DNA of 64,000 nt, taken from contig NZ_JACVAI010000001.1 in assembly GCF_014851765.1 (NCBI RefSeq), forward strand, positions 1,178,001 through 1,242,000. Reading direction: 5' to 3'. This document shows positions 7,547-14,489 of the stretch, one piece after another. This stretch comes from Pseudomonas sp. PDM04. GTDB lineage: Bacteria; Pseudomonadota; Gammaproteobacteria; Pseudomonadales; Pseudomonadaceae. How positions within the stretch are numbered: position 1 is the stretch's first letter; each line of letters starts with the position of its first letter. The notes beneath the pieces were generated by a model, which did not search any database, was not told the origin of the DNA, and saw only the letters and a program-made list of their open reading frames with translations. A program made the position numbers and the translations under genes.

Positions 7547-7572
7547 GAAAAAGCCCCTTGAAGAAAGGGGCT
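7547..7572 (-). terminator. Intrinsic-terminator-like hairpin before the sheath module
   Basis: On the minus strand an 8-bp stem (AGCCCCTT/AAGGGGCT) with a 5-base loop is followed by five T's. It lies about 20 bases upstream of the small gene that precedes the sheath, in the direction of operon transcription. Confidence 0.75.
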
Positions 7573-7602
7573 GAGGGGGGTGTGAGTGGTGTGCCAACGG
7601 GA

Positions 7603-7633
7603 AAGAAAACGCCCCGACGGTGCGGGGCGTTTA
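7603..7633 (-). terminator. Intrinsic-terminator-like hairpin after the fibre chaperone gene
   Basis: On the minus strand the stop TAA of the fibre chaperone runs straight into an ACGCCCCG/CGGGGCGT stem with a 6-base loop. TTTTCTTTC follows. It is in the correct orientation to end the holin-to-fibre transcript. A second hairpin follows within 60 bases. Confidence 0.8.
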
Positions 7634-8131
7634 TTGTGGATCTGAAGGTAGTCCCACATTCGCAGCGGGGTCAGGTGCCGGTTCAGGCCAGCCTTCCAGC
7701 AACATGGGGTCGCGGTATTCGCCGTTCTCAACTGCGCGCAGCAAAGCCAACTCTCGGTCGAAACAGGCTTGCACATGGGTGCGTACAGCCGTCGCCAGGC
7801 CCAGGAGTTCAGAGGCGTTCAATGCGATGAAACCGTTGCCGGTTTTCCAGTTGCATGTGTAAGTCGGATCGATAATCGCCGAAACCGCAGCGCCCGCAAT
7901 CAAGGCCTGACCCTCACGGGAGGTATCGATGACAAAGCCGTTGAGCGAGACTCCGACGCGCTCGCGCCGGTAACGCTCAGCTGCAATTACAGCGGGATAA
8001 TCCACTTCCGGAGATGGCGCAGCCGCCAGTGCCAAAGCGTCCGACTCGCTGATGGGCGACAGACCTTCCGGTGCTTGCGTTGCACTCACGAAGGCAAAAA
8101 CATTTCCAGCAGCGTCAATGAAATAGTGCAT
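7631..8131 (-). CDS. Tail fibre assembly chaperone (DUF4376-type)
   Basis: A 166-residue protein directly after the fibre gene. Start MHYFIDAAGNVFAF matches the tail-fibre-assembly family. The region VGVSLNGFVIDTSREGQALIAGA and the block YTCNWKTGNGFIALNASELLGLATAVRTHVQACF match the DUF4376 domain. These chaperones help the fibre trimerise and are usually specific to their fibre. The ATG overlaps the fibre stop (ATGA). A longer start at 8149 lies within the fibre gene and is unlikely. Confidence 0.88.
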   Translation of the reverse strand: MHYFIDAAGNVFAFVSATQAPEGLSPISESDALALAAAPSPEVDYPAVIAAERYRRERVGVSLNGFVIDTSREGQALIAGAAVSAIIDPTYTCNWKTGNGFIALNASELLGLATAVRTHVQACFDRELALLRAVENGEYRDPMLLEGWPEPAPDPAANVGLPSDPQ

Positions 8132-9519
8132 CAGCGGATCTCCACCCAATTGCTAATCGTGTAGCTGCCCGTCGGAACCTTGTAGGTTGAACCTGCAGGG
8201 ATAATTGCGGACACCGCGAGGCTAAGGCCCGTGTTCGGGAACGACGATCCGAAGATGCTGACCCCATCGACCATGACCGTGGCAGTCTGGTTCGCGGCTG
8301 TACCGACAAGCGCCACGTTGACGACGATAGGCAGGGTTGAACTGTTGGTGTAGGTGACGTTGATGGCTCGCGACGCCTTGACGTCTGTGGGGGTTTTGAA
8401 CAGCTGGGAAAGTTTGTTGTTGAGCGTCAGCACCTGAGCTTCCAGCGCAGCGACGTCAATGTTTCCCGGATTGATCGGCGCGTTCCAGGCTTTGATGCAC
8501 CACATGACTGCCAGGTTGCGCGGGCGGGTTTCTGTACTGGTACGAGCCACCAAGGAGGCGTCAAAGAGAGTCAAATCAGTGACCACCGACCCTCCAGCCT
8601 GCCCAAGTGGAGTTGAGCCACCAATACCAGCACTAGGCCTTGACGATCCAAACGGGCTTGGAGAAACCCCACCCGTGATAGCCCCGAGCACTCCAGACCC
8701 GAACGAACGACTCGAAAGCTCACCCTTGATGTTCTGCAAGGCATCGAGCTGGTTACTGCCAATCGCCCGCCCGGCATCTACCCCTCGTCCATGATCCCAC
8801 CCGCGCAAAAACTCCCCACGGGACTCCGGCAGCCGAAAATTACCCGCCCCTTCTCCCCCGGTATTGAAGGTCGTGCCCAGGAACGCATACAGATCCGGAT
8901 AGGTCGCAATGCTCTGCACGCTGCCATCGACTTCCAGAAAACCCGGCGGCACCGTCGCCTTGGGAAACGCCACCATCGAGCCCACTGGCAACGCCGAAGC
9001 CTGCGCGATCATGGCCTCGATTTCAGCCCTGGTACTTGCCAGTTCGTCAGCGAGGTACCCCATCACCCACGCCTTGGTCGCTTTCACCACGGTGTCGTCG
9101 ATCAACAAGGTCACGAGCGAGGCGTTGCTGGTCTCGAAAATCGAGCGGATGTAGAACTCCTTGCCCGAACCCGACGTCGCCAGCACTGGCTTGAACGATT
9201 CCGGGTACTTGACGATGGCGTAGAGAATGCCGGTGTCGGTCCAGAGCCCGGCTTCCCTCACGTACCAGCCACCCTCTTCCGGTGGGATGGTCACTTCGGC
9301 GAGCAGCCAGCTGGGGTTCTTTTCGTCCTGGAACAGGGCGTTGAGCGGCCCGCGCCAGACTTCTCGCTTGAGCGCAGTGGCGGTTGCCGCCGGGTTGTAA
9401 ACCGCGCCGCCGCCGTCGCCGACCGAAATCTGCGACAACTTGATCGGCACGCCCGCCGCCTTGCAGGCGGTTTCGTAGGCAATTCCTGCGTTCGTGAGCA
9501 GGGTGTAATAGTCGGCCAT
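8131..9519 (-). CDS. Tail fibre, receptor-binding protein
   Basis: A 462-residue fibre with three visible modules. Residues 1-165 form the baseplate-anchoring domain (MADYYTLLTNAGIAYE, then PEEGGWYVREAGLWTDTG), as in P2 gpH and R-pyocin fibres. Residues ~180-350 are a tail-collar module (LPVGSMVAFPKATVPPGFLE, FRLPESRGEFLRGWDHGRGV, ending RPRNLAVMWCIKAW). Residues ~355-462 hold a short coiled coil (VAALEAQVLTLNNKLSQL) and a terminal beta domain (NVTYTNSSTLPIVVNVAL, IIPAGSTYKVPTGSY). It is shorter than R-pyocin fibres (about 690). The C-terminal modules should set the killing spectrum. By eye, GC content drops in the 3' end and in the following chaperone. Confidence 0.92.
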   Translation of the reverse strand: MADYYTLLTNAGIAYETACKAAGVPIKLSQISVGDGGGAVYNPAATATALKREVWRGPLNALFQDEKNPSWLLAEVTIPPEEGGWYVREAGLWTDTGILYAIVKYPESFKPVLATSGSGKEFYIRSIFETSNASLVTLLIDDTVVKATKAWVMGYLADELASTRAEIEAMIAQASALPVGSMVAFPKATVPPGFLEVDGSVQSIATYPDLYAFLGTTFNTGGEGAGNFRLPESRGEFLRGWDHGRGVDAGRAIGSNQLDALQNIKGELSSRSFGSGVLGAITGGVSPSPFGSSRPSAGIGGSTPLGQAGGSVVTDLTLFDASLVARTSTETRPRNLAVMWCIKAWNAPINPGNIDVAALEAQVLTLNNKLSQLFKTPTDVKASRAINVTYTNSSTLPIVVNVALVGTAANQTATVMVDGVSIFGSSFPNTGLSLAVSAIIPAGSTYKVPTGSYTISNWVEIR

Positions 9520-10155
9520 TCAGGACCCCTGTGGATAAATAGTGGAGATTTCGACGGTGTAGAGCGCGCCGGCCTTGAAGGCCAGACCCGACAGCTCGAG
9601 CCCTTCGAGAACGATGGGATAAACCGTGGTCAGCTCACCGCACACCGTCGCTGCGCCGATGACGTGGTTGCCGAAGGCACTCAGGCCGACCGACACCGAC
9701 AACAGGTCGCGCTCGCTCTTGGCGTCCGCCAGTCGGCGATCGAGACGGGCATCGATGGCTTCGCTGTAGGGTTGTTCGGTGAACGCCCGGACGTTGAAGC
9801 TGTAAGGCTGGCCCGGTGGTGTCTGCTCGTACCAGGCCCGCACTTCGGGCCTCAGGCGCAGGCCCCTGGCGGCGTTTTCCAGGGCCTGCCGCGTCCCGGC
9901 CTGGCGCGCCGTGGGCCAGGCCAGTTGCACGGTCAGGCGTTTTTCCACCTCGCTCGCCTCTGAACTCCATTCGCTGACACCACGATCCGCCGCGAGGTAC
10001 GGCAGAAAAGCCAACGGCGTCCCGGTGGGGTTCATCAGCTCGGGAAACGGCGGTGCGATGCGGTCAAGCAATACGCCAAAGCCGATATCCAGGGCTTTTT
10101 CCAGTGCAGAGCTATTAGGTGGCAACAGGCTCGATCGAGAGTGTTCGTCATTCAT
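9520..10155 (-). CDS. Baseplate wedge protein gpI
   Basis: A 211-residue homologue of P2 gpI, a wedge protein linking gpJ to the fibre. Family signs are LLPPNSSALEKALDIGFG, the LAFLPYLAADRGVSEWSSEAS block, and KRLTVQLAWPTARQAGTRQALE. It overlaps gpJ by four bases (ATGA) and ends one base before the fibre start. Operon order J-I-fibre is that of P2. Confidence 0.93.
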   Translation of the reverse strand: MNDEHSRSSLLPPNSSALEKALDIGFGVLLDRIAPPFPELMNPTGTPLAFLPYLAADRGVSEWSSEASEVEKRLTVQLAWPTARQAGTRQALENAARGLRLRPEVRAWYEQTPPGQPYSFNVRAFTEQPYSEAIDARLDRRLADAKSERDLLSVSVGLSAFGNHVIGAATVCGELTTVYPIVLEGLELSGLAFKAGALYTVEISTIYPQGS

Positions 10156-11147
10156 AACGCCAGCACCTCAACCTCGACAGCAGTGCAATACGGCGCCTCG
10201 AAAGCCGTGGTGACGATCGGCTCCAGCGGCTCGAGGATTTCCAGTTGAACCGCGCCTGCGCTGTGCAGCGTGTAGTCGATCCAGCTGGGGTCGACTCGCC
10301 CTTCCAGGCGATGACAGCTTTGGGCATACGCCTGCAATTGCTGTTGTGCGGCGAGCCTGGTCAGCCCCGAATCCGGGCCGGCGTTGATCCTCGCGACGAC
10401 GCGGATCCTGTAGTTTTTGATGTGCGCCCCCTGCACCGTGACCCGGTCGGTTTCCGGTCGCACGTCCGGCCGTGCGAAATGCTCGCGCACTCCGTCGAGC
10501 AACGCCTCGGAGGCCGAACCATCACCTTCCCGCGCCAGCACCGTGACCATGACCTCGCCTGGGGCCGTGCGGCGTCCATTGCCATCCTTGACCTGCGCCG
10601 CCAAGCCGTCCGGCGCGAAGGTGTAGGTCACCGTGACCTTGCCCGGCGCATGGGTATCGACCTTCACCACGGGGCGCTCGCCAAGGGTGAACACCTCGCG
10701 ACGATACTGCATGCGCGACCCGGCAGCCGGCGCATGGGGCGCCAGGTAATAGCGCAAACGCGCGTCATCGTCGCTTTCATACACCGGCGCAATCGGCGGA
10801 AACGCCTGGGGATCGCCGGGGTCCAGCAGTTGACGCTCAAGCCCCATGTCGGCAAGGCGGGCATCCAGGTTGCTGCCAGTCGCCCACCAGGCCAGCATCT
10901 GCTTGATCCGGGCGTTGTATTGGCGCTCATGGAGTTGCAGGCGCACGCAAAAGGCTTCGAGCGCCAGGGTCAGCAATTCGCTTTCGTTTTCCAGACTCGC
11001 CTTGAGCTTCACCGCCGTCTGCGCAGACCGGGCGCCGACGTACTCGACGACGAAGCGCTTGAACTCGGCGAGCAGGTCCTCGAAAGCCTCGACGGTGACA
11101 ATCGAGGGTTCGGCCAGTTGGTTCTGGCCAGGGATCAACATGCTCAT
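10152..11147 (-). CDS. Baseplate wedge protein gpJ
   Basis: A 331-residue member of the gpJ / Baseplate_J family, a main wedge protein comparable to T4 gp6. Visible parts are the N-terminal PSIVTVEAFEDLLAEFK, the DDARLRYYLAPHAPAAGSRMQYRREVFTLG block, and the YRIRVVARINAGPDSG domain near residue 250. P2 gpJ is about 302 residues. Four-base overlaps with gpW and gpI indicate tight coupling. Confidence 0.94.
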   Translation of the reverse strand: MSMLIPGQNQLAEPSIVTVEAFEDLLAEFKRFVVEYVGARSAQTAVKLKASLENESELLTLALEAFCVRLQLHERQYNARIKQMLAWWATGSNLDARLADMGLERQLLDPGDPQAFPPIAPVYESDDDARLRYYLAPHAPAAGSRMQYRREVFTLGERPVVKVDTHAPGKVTVTYTFAPDGLAAQVKDGNGRRTAPGEVMVTVLAREGDGSASEALLDGVREHFARPDVRPETDRVTVQGAHIKNYRIRVVARINAGPDSGLTRLAAQQQLQAYAQSCHRLEGRVDPSWIDYTLHSAGAVQLEILEPLEPIVTTAFEAPYCTAVEVEVLAL

Positions 11148-11476
11148 GTCACCACCTCGAAGGTTTGCGTGCGGTTGTTCCAGGTGCCGGCAAAGCGCAA
11201 CACCAGCCCGGCGCCCCGGCGACTGGCGACGATGGCCTGCGGCTGGAAATCGCCGATGCCGTTCTGTTCGTTGTAAAAGGCCTGGGCGGCATGGCTCTGG
11301 GCGAGGAGCAACAGGTCATCGCCCAGGTTGCGGCCCAGCAGGTCCGGGATCAGCGAGCCATACAGCGGACGCTTCTGCCGCGTGCCCAGGGGTGTGGTCA
11401 GCGCCCGGGTGGCGCGCTGCACGAACTGCGGCCAGTCGTCGACCGCCGCCCCGGTGTTTCTATCGATTCCGATCAT
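11144..11476 (-). CDS. Baseplate wedge protein gpW (T4 gp25-like)
   Basis: A 110-residue protein of the gp25/GPW family, a conserved wedge protein that contacts the first sheath ring in contractile systems. The diagnostic block LTTPLGTRQKRPLYGSLIPDLLGR is complete, followed by a helical stretch and C-terminal beta strands. The start MIGIDRNTG fits P2 gpW. It overlaps gpJ by four bases. Confidence 0.95.
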   Translation of the reverse strand: MIGIDRNTGAAVDDWPQFVQRATRALTTPLGTRQKRPLYGSLIPDLLGRNLGDDLLLLAQSHAAQAFYNEQNGIGDFQPQAIVASRRGAGLVLRFAGTWNNRTQTFEVVT

Positions 11477-11486
11477 GGGAGACTCT

Positions 11487-12098
11487 TCATGCGGTACTGA
11501 TGACGCGACCCTGGTGATCCACCACCGGGCCGCTCAGGTGCACACCGGAAGCGTCGAGTCGCAAACCGACCGCGCCCAGTTGCAGTTCAATGGCCTCGGG
11601 CGTGATCACCAGACTCGCCGGCCCGAGATTCAACTCGAGCGCTTCGCGAGAGCCGTTGAACGCCGCCGGGCCGTTCTTCCAGTGCAAGGCGTGAAGGCCA
11701 TCGTCGTAGCCGCTTTCCGTGCCGTCCAGGTAGCGGCGACGCGTCAGCGAAGCCTGGGTCGAGACGGGCGGAAACTGGCTGCCGTTGAGCCCGAACAACG
11801 CCACCGACTGCGCGCCGCCGTCGCCGCCACCATGGTTGAGCAACAGGCATTGCTCGCCGACCGAGGGAATGCGCGATTCGCTTTGCGCCCCGGCGCTGGG
11901 GTTGAAAAAGCGGATCGCTGGGGTCAGCAACTCGCCATGGCTGACTCTGCAGGTGTTGCTGGCCGCATCGACCTCCTGGCACACGCCGATCCGGCACACA
12001 CTGTCGGTGCGCCGGTAAAGGTCTTCCAGCTGCGCTTCCATCTCGGCCAGGCGCTCGATGACCGGCCCCAGTTGCTGGCGTAAAAAACCGTCGAACAT
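11487..12098 (-). CDS. Baseplate central spike gpV
   Basis: A 203-residue spike protein, the piercing tip of the tail. The N-terminal coiled stretch LGPVIERLAEMEAQLEDLYRR is followed by an OB-like domain (RIGVCQEVDAASNTCRVSHG, SESRIPSVGEQCLLLNH). A repeating beta-helix follows (LELNLGPASLVITPEAIELQL, GVGLRLDASGVHLSGP pattern). P2 gpV ends with an HxH iron-binding tip. I see only a single His near the C terminus here (VVDHQGRVISTA), so the tip may differ. Confidence 0.93.
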   Translation of the reverse strand: MFDGFLRQQLGPVIERLAEMEAQLEDLYRRTDSVCRIGVCQEVDAASNTCRVSHGELLTPAIRFFNPSAGAQSESRIPSVGEQCLLLNHGGGDGGAQSVALFGLNGSQFPPVSTQASLTRRRYLDGTESGYDDGLHALHWKNGPAAFNGSREALELNLGPASLVITPEAIELQLGAVGLRLDASGVHLSGPVVDHQGRVISTA

Positions 12099-12101
12099 GC
12101 C

Positions 12102-12626
12102 TCAGTCCTCCAGTTCGGTGTATTGATCGGGGTCGTCGATGTTCGAGACCTCCCAGGTCTTGGCGAATTTCGGGATGCCCAGCGGGTCGTCGAGCAGCAG
12201 CGCCCCGAGGTAGAGCGTCTGGTCGAAGGCCAGGGTCCAGGCGGAATAGGCCTGCGCGTCACTGAGGAAAGTCGACGGCAAGGCGTCGATGTTTTGCGGC
12301 CGATCGCATTGACCGGACGGCAAGCCCCAGCGGTTATCGGTGATCAATCCTTTGAGTACGCAGGCCAGATCGCACGCGGCCAGGCCTGGATCGGCCAGCG
12401 TCGGCGACGTGATGATTTGCAGCGAGATCGTCAGGGCATGGGCGATACGTCCATCAGGGGCACGGCTGGCGCTGGCATTGCGCTCGCAGGTGATCAGGGC
12501 CCAGGCCTGGTCGAAGGTGGCGTCGAAGTCCTGGGGACTTGCGACGTTCAGACCCAGGCCCGCCGAGCGCAGGGTCTGAGCGATGGCAAGCAGCAGCCGC
12601 GACGGCCTGTCGATGTCGAGGGACAT
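12102..12626 (-). CDS. Conserved tailocin protein between holin and gpV, possibly a tail terminator
   Basis: A 174-residue protein in the place of PA0615 of R-pyocin clusters, corresponding to the gpR/gpS tail-completion slot of P2. It has no clear catalytic motif. It reads as an alpha/beta protein: an N-terminal helix (RPSRLLLAIAQTLRSAG), strands (HALTISLQIIT), a helix (AACDLACVLKGLITDNRWGL), and a terminal strand AWTLAFDQTLYLG. That pattern resembles tail-terminator folds, but this is inference only. AGGAAG lies just upstream of the ATG. Four bases separate it from gpV. Confidence 0.7.
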   Translation of the reverse strand: MSLDIDRPSRLLLAIAQTLRSAGLGLNVASPQDFDATFDQAWALITCERNASASRAPDGRIAHALTISLQIITSPTLADPGLAACDLACVLKGLITDNRWGLPSGQCDRPQNIDALPSTFLSDAQAYSAWTLAFDQTLYLGALLLDDPLGIPKFAKTWEVSNIDDPDQYTELED

Positions 12627-12712
12627 AAGGTGACTTCCTGTGCATGGGTTCAGGCTCCGGCTGCGGGTTCATGCAGCGAAGCGCGGTGGCCGTAATGGCC
12701 GATGAATGGGGT

Positions 12713-13060
12713 CTACTGATCCGGACGGGAGTCCGGCGGCGGTACCTCGCATACGCCGATGCGCCTGGCCGCCCAGCGCTCATACAGGCCGATGGCGACA
12801 TCCGCGCCCGCCATCGCCGTGAGGCAACCAAAAGCGCCGGCGACCCAGATCGACAGGCCGGCGGCATACAACAGCATGATCGCCGACACCCCGCAGATCA
12901 TGCAGGCCCCGGAGCGCAGGGCCAGACGCCGCAGCAGCGACCAGCCGCGAGCGCCCTCCTTGTCGGCGCGCCACATTTCGCCGGACACCCCACCCATCAA
13001 GGCGAGCACGATGACCAGCCAGATCGGCATGTCCAGCAACGCCAGTTGCTCGTTTGTCAT
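12713..13060 (-). CDS. Holin
   Basis: A 115-residue membrane protein opening the operon. It has a short N-terminal stretch (MTNEQLALLDMP), a first membrane segment IWLVIVLALMGGVSGEM, a basic loop (WSLLRRLALRSGAC), then two hydrophobic stretches, ICGVSAIMLLYAAGL and VAGAFGCLTAMAGADVAIGLY, and a charged tail. This resembles the PA0614-type holin of R-pyocins. It would let the signal-less endolysin cross the inner membrane. A strong AAGGAGG precedes the ATG. Confidence 0.85.
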   Translation of the reverse strand: MTNEQLALLDMPIWLVIVLALMGGVSGEMWRADKEGARGWSLLRRLALRSGACMICGVSAIMLLYAAGLSIWVAGAFGCLTAMAGADVAIGLYERWAARRIGVCEVPPPDSRPDQ

Positions 13061-13397
13061 GTCACGCCTCCTTGGGTGATTGATGAATGAAAGGCAGGTG
13101 GTGGGTTAAAAAGAAATGTCGTGTGGTAGGCATTCCAAAAAGCCCGGCTTGCACCGGGCTTTTCAGTAATGCGGTCCTTCGCGTTGACCTTTCGGCGCGA
13201 CTGGCGCGGTACGGGTCCATTCAGATTGTTTTTCCGACCGCGGTCCCTGCCCGCCGGATAACTGCTTCTGGTGCTTTACGCTGCACACCCGGGTCAGTTG
13301 CCAACCCTCTGAACCGTTGAGGCCGGTTCATCGCTGCCTGTTGTGGTGGAACTGAAGAGCTTCGTTGCGAGCTGCTTTGTCGAGCGGCTTGAGACGA
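13061..13397 (-). other. Long 5' leader of the tailocin operon, no confident gene
   Basis: About 335 bases separate the predicted promoter from the holin start. They contain an intrinsic-terminator-like hairpin at 13137-13163 and two short frames without recognisable product. One begins at 13415 (MHILRLKPLDKAARNEALQF, stops after 26 codons). The other runs 13331-13221 (MNRPQRF...GTAVGKTI), and past its TGA the same frame stays open toward the holin. These could be remains of a small regulatory gene or chance frames. Nothing in them resembles PrtN. Confidence 0.5.
13137..13163. terminator. Bidirectional terminator-like hairpin in the tailocin leader
   Basis: Perfect 10-bp arms AAAAGCCCGG and CCGGGCTTTT around a 6-base loop, with T's on both strands. 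In the operon direction it stands between the promoter at about 13400 and the holin at 13060. Confidence 0.8.
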
Positions 13398-13426
13398 AGA
13401 ATATGCATGGATGCATATACAGTCAA
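13398..13426 (-). promoter_or_regulatory. Predicted sigma-70 promoter of the tailocin operon
   Basis: Minus-strand TTGACT (13426-13421), 17-base spacer, TATTCT (13403-13398). The -35 matches 5 of 6 and the -10 matches 4 of 6 consensus bases. It points into the tailocin operon and is overlaid by two palindromic operators. It lies just downstream of the repressor gene's own terminator. Confidence 0.65.
13401..13418. promoter_or_regulatory. Operator O2 (ATATGCAT-N2-ATGCATAT)
   Basis: A perfect inverted repeat of 8 bases with a 2-base spacer, covering most of the promoter spacer and part of the -10. It has the same ATGCAT-N2-ATGCAT core as O1. Repressor bound here would block RNA polymerase. Confidence 0.62.
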
Positions 13427-13440
13427 TGCATAAATGCATT
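13425..13440. promoter_or_regulatory. Operator O1 (AATGCAT-N2-ATGCATT)
   Basis: A perfect inverted repeat of 7 bases with a 2-base spacer, overlapping the predicted -35. Its centre is 23 bp, about two helical turns, from that of O2. An additional ATGCAT lies just upstream (13446-13451). It is a likely binding site for the adjacent S24-family repressor. Confidence 0.6.
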
Positions 13441-13514
13441 TATTTATGCATTTTAATTGCACGAACGCATGGAAGCCCCGCAGGCAAAGGCGCTGACGAT
13501 TTTTGCAGGCGAAA

Positions 13515-13538
13515 AAAACCCGCACGATGGCGGGTTTT
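13515..13538 (-). terminator. Terminator of the repressor gene
   Basis: On the minus strand the stem AAAACCCGC/GCGGGTTTT with a 6-base loop is followed by a run of T's, about 20 bases after the repressor stop. It separates the repressor transcript from the tailocin promoter. Confidence 0.85.
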
Positions 13539-13555
13539 ATCTGACAGAGGCTGGC

Positions 13556-14299
13556 CTAACGGGCGTACATGCCCCACCAGAAGACGTGACCGAGGATGAC
13601 AATTTGCTCTTCCTGCATTTCCTGGAAGCTGTAGTCCTCGTCCGGGTGCTCATCGCGATTGAAACTGCGCAGGCGAATGCCGGTTGGCAGGCGATACAGC
13701 TGTTTCACCCGCAATTGCCCATTGTGGTTGATGGCATAGAGGTCGCCGTCGACGATATCGCCGATGCCACTCTTGCCGGCGTTGACCCCGACGGTGGCGC
13801 CGTCACGCAGCACCGGCAACATGCTGTTGCCGCGTACCGTGACGCATTTGGCCTGGTCGAACTGCACGCCGTTGTGCCGCAGGCTGCGCTTGCCAAAGCG
13901 CAGGCTGGCGCGCTCGCTCTCTTCAATGACGAATCTTCCTGATCCCGCCGCCAATTCAACCTCGCGAAGAAAGGGGACCGACACCTCGTCGTCATCGACG
14001 GGCGTATCGTCGTCCCACAGACTGATGTCCTTGAGTTCGGCGTGCACGTGATCGCGCCCGGCACCGGCGGCGGATGCCACACCGGCGCGACCGCGCAACT
14101 GGTCGGTGCTCACGGCGAAGTACTCGGCGATCTTCGAGATGTGTTTGTCCGAAGGGTCGACAATCTTGCCGCTGAGGATTCGCGAGAGGGTGGATTGAGG
14201 CACGCCGGTGCGACGGTGCAGCTCCGTGGGGGAGATCCCGTGCTGATCGAGCAGCGCTCTGAGGACGTTAGAAACATTGCGTTTTTGCATATCGCGCAT
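13556..14299 (-). CDS. prtR: PrtR/CI-like repressor, XRE helix-turn-helix plus S24 peptidase
   Basis: A 247-residue repressor likely to keep the tailocin silent until DNA damage. The N terminus has an XRE-type helix-turn-helix (ISPTELHRRTGVPQSTLSRILSGK, about residues 20-45). The C-terminal half is a LexA-like S24 peptidase: an Ala-Gly cleavage site in ELAAGSGRF, the catalytic Ser in VRGNSMLPVL, and the Lys in LRVKQLYRL. RecA filaments should trigger self-cleavage. The start at 14299 (MRDMQKRN) or at 14290 (MQKRN) is uncertain; neither has a strong ribosome-binding site. The symbol is given by analogy with the R-pyocin regulator. Confidence 0.88.
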   Translation of the reverse strand: MRDMQKRNVSNVLRALLDQHGISPTELHRRTGVPQSTLSRILSGKIVDPSDKHISKIAEYFAVSTDQLRGRAGVASAAGAGRDHVHAELKDISLWDDDTPVDDDEVSVPFLREVELAAGSGRFVIEESERASLRFGKRSLRHNGVQFDQAKCVTVRGNSMLPVLRDGATVGVNAGKSGIGDIVDGDLYAINHNGQLRVKQLYRLPTGIRLRSFNRDEHPDEDYSFQEMQEEQIVILGHVFWWGMYAR

Positions 14300-14489
14300 A
14301 GTGCTTGATCTTTTTTGCGAAGACAAATGCTGTTTTGCATAAACCGTGCATGGACAGTGGAAATGTTTCCCGAGGCTTTCATGCCTGCGTCCTGCGGACC
14401 GCCCATGGTAACCTTGCGCCCATCGCGGAAAAGCCGGGTCAATGCCCCTCCTTTGCCCTACACCTTTCAACGAATCTGCCTGATATCCG
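14300..14489. promoter_or_regulatory. Divergent region between repressor and mutS
   Basis: On the minus strand the half-sites TCCATGCA and TTTATGCA occur at about 14334-14354, matching half-sites at the tailocin promoter, so the repressor may control itself. A possible repressor promoter is TTGTCT-N17-CACTAT, ending at the first ATG. That would make the mRNA nearly leaderless from the ATG at 14290. No convincing mutS promoter was found. Confidence 0.4.

Noticed and set aside
13398..13428. LexA box at the tailocin promoter
   Set aside because: One half (CTGTATAT) fits the LexA consensus, but the partner half does not (no CAG at the right distance). The local palindromes fit the S24 repressor better.
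13221..13439. A prtN activator gene in the tailocin leader
   Set aside because: The short frames there show no resemblance to PrtN, and the first start overlaps the predicted -10.
1..14300. A complete prophage
   Set aside because: No integrase, capsid, portal, terminase or replication genes, and no attachment repeats were seen. The set and order match R-type tailocins.
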